Part shown: positions 61,301-64,000 of the stretch, piece after piece
How positions within the stretch are numbered: position 1 is the stretch's first letter
Layout of the letters: each line of letters begins with the position of its first letter
Origin: Maea johnstoni
Lineage: Eukaryota; Annelida; Polychaeta; Spionida; Magelonidae
Assembly (NCBI GenBank): GCA_963942565.1
Contig: OZ012688.1
Location: forward strand, 26,731,885 to 26,795,884
Length of the DNA stretch: 64,000 bases
Direction: 5' to 3'
The notes under the pieces: generated by a model
Seen by the model: the letters and a program-made list of their open reading frames with translations, nothing else
Told to the model about the DNA's origin: nothing
Database searches by the model: none
Program-made: the position numbers and the translations under genes

Positions 61301-62210
61301 TTGTGGCAATTCAAAGTGTGCAGTCATTCAGCAGTGTTTCCAAAGTGATTTCCCTTTCCCTCTCATAATACTTTGTTTGTCTTAAAATCCTGACTTAAGT
61401 GCAGTAAACCATGGCTAAGTTCTTCTACTGTTGGTATAGTACACTCGATATCAAGACAGGTCTTCTAGCTGCTTCTTCGACAATGAAGCAGCTTAGTGAC
61501 ATAGCAAGGATACGATATAGTTGTAGTGACTTGACTCACCCCTTCCTTTTTAAAAAAGAGTACACCCCCCATGTACAGCTTGTGTTTGTCATTCGACTGT
61601 CAAAACATTCAAAGTGATTGTGTTTATTTTATTGAATCGAAAATAATAGACATTTTAATGTAAATAGCTTTCAGAAACTCCTCGAGAAAGTTCCTCCAGA
61701 TAGCATTTTATTTTATTTATATGAGCTTGGTCTGTTCTATTGATTAAGAAAAATCTTGAAATTTAGTTTCTTTTGAAACAAACATGCATGCACTACTTAT
61801 ATTTTAAAACTGTTCATTGTTTTATGGAAATTTCTATTTACTTATTGCTTCGTTGTTGTTTTGGCAATGACTGAGGACCACTACTTTATGCAGATGTTAT
61901 GGCACCAAATGGCCTTTGAGTGCCTATATGCCTTGATAGGCATTCATCCCTTTATTCATTCATGCCAATCTTTGGCAAGTGCTTCAAGAGAGTACCCTCC
62001 AATGGGCTGCCCTTCTCTTAGTCTTCTTGGAAATTTTTAATGCATTATCAAGAGTAAATGATACGCTTTTATTAGAAGTTCTTGATGTTAACACGTGCTA
62101 GATTAATACCAGTTCATCTCAGGATCTTTCTAAAATGTTATGTCTCACGATCTAAAGGTTTAACTGTTGGTAGGAACTAGTGTTTAACATGCTGCTTGAC
62201 TAGTATGCTT
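58301..62210 (+). other. Right part of copy C (modules Y, X2, end block)
   Basis: Matches A' 30,310-32,755 and B 40,500-44,340. It includes a second X module (59,890-60,890) and a short retroposon-like tail (GGCACCAAATGGCC...CCTTTATTCATTC) near 61,900-61,960, also seen at 44,030-44,095. The open frames at 60,342-60,548 and 61,411-61,617 are not conserved in copy B and are not called as genes. Confidence 0.55.
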
Positions 62211-62347
62211 GTAAAATGGGGGGAGATCGGGGTGGTATGAGTTTGATATATGGTTAGGAATAACATTATTGTGGTCCTAACGCCTACATTAAGTTGGGTA
62301 TATGACAAAAAAATATGTGTATTTATGTGGACACGATTTACTTTCAG

Positions 62348-62467
62348 GACATGCATATCTGATGACAGAGATGACTCGATCCATAAAGAAAAACACCCGT
62401 CATGTGAACTCGGTTTTGAGAATCTCAACAGCAATATCTCTCGTAGAATGTGTGAGCTATTGTCTGA
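62348..62467 (+). CDS. Exon 2 of a secreted/membrane protein, start of a PAN/apple-like domain
   Basis: The acceptor TTTACTTTCAG ends at 62,347 and donor A|GTAAGTAG follows 62,467. The exon is 120 bases and symmetric (phase 1-1), the class used by shuffled extracellular modules. Entered in phase 1, as the signal-peptide exons require, it reads G-HAYLMTEMTRSIKKN... and then RHVNSVLRISTAISLVECVSYC plus Leu. Hxx-S-V-x-x-S-T-x-x-SLxEC-xxx-CL is the usual beginning of PAN/apple domains, where two Cys three residues apart precede a CxxxxF/Y stretch encoded by the next exon. That next exon was not found before 64,000. A second frame is also open over the exon; phase and composition decide between them. 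PAN domains bind proteins or sugars outside the cell. Confidence 0.5.
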
Positions 62468-62607
62468 GTAAGTAGTTTTATTTTTTTTCTATAGTAAACG
62501 AGTAATTGTGCGTTAATTGTGTATGACATAAACGTGTAGGCCCAACTTTCCTGAGTCAAGTTTCCCTTCTACTCTTCTTTCTTAGCCTAAAGTACCCCTT
62601 CGCTGAC

Positions 62608-62642
62608 ATCTTCCTCTTCATCGTCGAGTTCTTCTTCTTCTT

Positions 62643-62715
<73 letters not shown>

Positions 62716-62716
62716 C
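62608..62716. repeat. (TTC)n and (ACT)n microsatellite
   Basis: A short CTT/TTC run is followed by about 73 bases of TAC/ACT triplets, in the intron after exon 2. Confidence 0.9.
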
Positions 62717-64000
62717 TTCAATCTCGCCGTGAAATGCGAAGAATTATTTTAGTTAGTGTTATCGATTTACAACACCACACACTAGTTTCATGATTGAGGT
62801 CTGTCTTCAATCACTTAAATAGGTAAGCATTGTACCATGTAAATATTACGGTCTCAGTTGATATCATTATCATCACTCTTATACATGCTACCATTATGAA
62901 TGAACGAATGTGTGATTACGGCGCGACTAACTGAATACATAACATAACTTAACAACAGCGAATTATATCAAATGTAGTGCATGGCAATATCTTGAACAAT
63001 GTGCGGAAAGTATCATTTCATGAGGGCAGCAAGTATTCCTAGGTTTTAAAGACAACTTTTTAAGAGTGGGAATCATCATTTTAGAAGTTCTTTGTTATAT
63101 ACTGTATACTTTCCAGGATAAGTAGTGGTTAATTTTTATAATAGCAGATCACTTCGTAACGTGTGTATTTAACGTTTCCTGTATGTTATACTGAGTACTG
63201 TATGTCCAGGCTACCGGGACAGCAGGCGGTATAATTACAGATCGTCAAACCCTTGAATTTAGTGAATTCTTTCACAGTTGATATTATCAATGTCGGATAA
63301 TTAAAAGAGTCTATACTACATTACACAATCACCTTATATAGTGTACATTCTTTATGGCTTTTCGCGTAACAATGAGATTATTGGGTATGCCATGTCAAAA
63401 AGCATTATTGCACAATAGTAAATTGCATGAACGGAAGTGTTAATCTTATAGTGGTCTATTGCGTTTCAACTGTACAGCAAAACTGCCCGGATCAGAGCTC
63501 GCCTTTATATTAGGTATAGTTACCATTATAAAGTGTACTAAGTTTGTAAGTGTCAGTAGTTAGCGTGTATCATGGGATTCACCAAAACCATTTACTTAAA
63601 ATATCATTAACTCTTGCGAGTCAAATCCCACAAATCCCTGACGCCAAGTTGTATTTGGAATTGGCCAAATAGGTTTGACTCTCATAAAAAGATAACGATT
63701 TGGTTTACCATAGTCGTTTCACATACCGAAATGAACCTTAAATCAGCGACACTATTTTGAAACCCGGACTCTTGCTCATAGACTGGTTGATCCTTTCTAC
63801 ATGCGTATGTTTCTTATTTATGTACAAAATACTCTCATAGCATGGTGATTTTCCTACATATCCGGATCCAGACAGAAATTGGATAATTTGCATTCTGTTA
63901 CTTTAAGTGTCAGGACCTAGCCTTAAATGATTTGTTGTTGCTATCATGAGCATTGCTTCACGCAGTTTATTTGGAGTTTCACTTTTGTGAATTTTTCTTG
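62717..64000. other. Intron-like sequence, nothing recognised
   Basis: No further exon could be supported. Several acceptor-like sites (63,119; 63,210) lead to immediate or near stops in the required phase. Confidence 0.4.

Larger units (their letters stand above)
44350..62210 (+). repeat. Segmental duplication copy C (most complete unit)
   Basis: Runs from the poly-C border (44,366-44,384) through the promoter region (45,240-46,920), first exon (46,925), intron, foldback element 1 (48,187-49,960), module of the A' type (50,800-53,090), module X1 split by foldback element 2 (53,812-56,940), LINE (57,395-58,300), module Y (58,440-59,880), module X2 (59,890-60,890) and end block (61,080-62,210). 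Without the two insertions the unit is about 13 kb. It is more diverged from A and B than they are from each other. Confidence 0.8.

Noticed and set aside
62250-62471. 73-codon open frame as a complete small protein
   Set aside because: It spans an acceptor and a donor; the exon between them fits the upstream signal-peptide exons in a different frame.
63211-63300. Possible third exon after the PAN-like exon
   Set aside because: The acceptor-like CCAG at 63,207-63,210 leads to only about 15 codons before a stop in the required phase, and the expected cysteine is missing.

Overview
The window is animal nuclear DNA: spliced genes with long introns, AT-rich intergenic sequence, CR1/L2-like LINE remnants, many MITEs and long (AT)n arrays. 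The proteins and repeats fit a marine invertebrate, and an echinoderm seems most likely. One foldback element resembles the sea-urchin TU elements, but nothing here fixes the species.

Left third (1-17,690): a possible last exon of an unrecognised gene lies at 351-496. It is followed by seven plus-strand exons (3,091-12,562) of a TOX-family HMG-box gene. These run from the conserved [11 protein letters not shown] segment through a lysine-rich NLS and a complete HMG box to the cysteine-rich TOX C-terminus and stop codon. The first coding exon was not found. The introns are full of small TTAA-flanked MITEs, a third ~280-bp repeat family and microsatellites. A 68-bp copy of the end of the first visible exon lies just inside the following intron. 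From 12,563 to 17,690 there is 3'UTR or intergenic DNA with MITEs and (AT)n arrays.

Right two thirds (17,690-62,210): a tiered segmental-duplication array of related copies. A is 17,690-23,600, A' is 23,601-32,755, a promoter scrap is 32,756-33,140, B is 34,491-44,340 and C is 44,350-62,210. Copies A, B and C each carry a promoter region and a first exon that encodes an 18-residue signal peptide (M-K-V-L/F-D-L-F-G...) and ends in phase 1. A and B are nearly identical at an offset of 16,015 bases and lie on either side of a 200-N gap, so an uncollapsed haplotype must be considered. The next exon that fits is a 120-bp phase 1-1 exon at 62,348-62,467, just past copy C, which looks like the start of a PAN/apple-type extracellular domain. 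The layout suggests either alternative promoters and first exons serving one secreted or membrane protein gene, or one intact gene preceded by dead first-exon copies.

Copy C contains two large foldback elements with 6-bp target duplications. One is a near-perfect 1.77-kb palindrome. The other is a 3.13-kb element whose arms are made of ~21-bp subrepeats and which is itself interrupted by a 2.23-kb TTAA-flanked DNA transposon. Each duplicated copy also carries a 5'-truncated, decayed minus-strand LINE. No tRNA, rRNA, CRISPR or LTR element was recognised.
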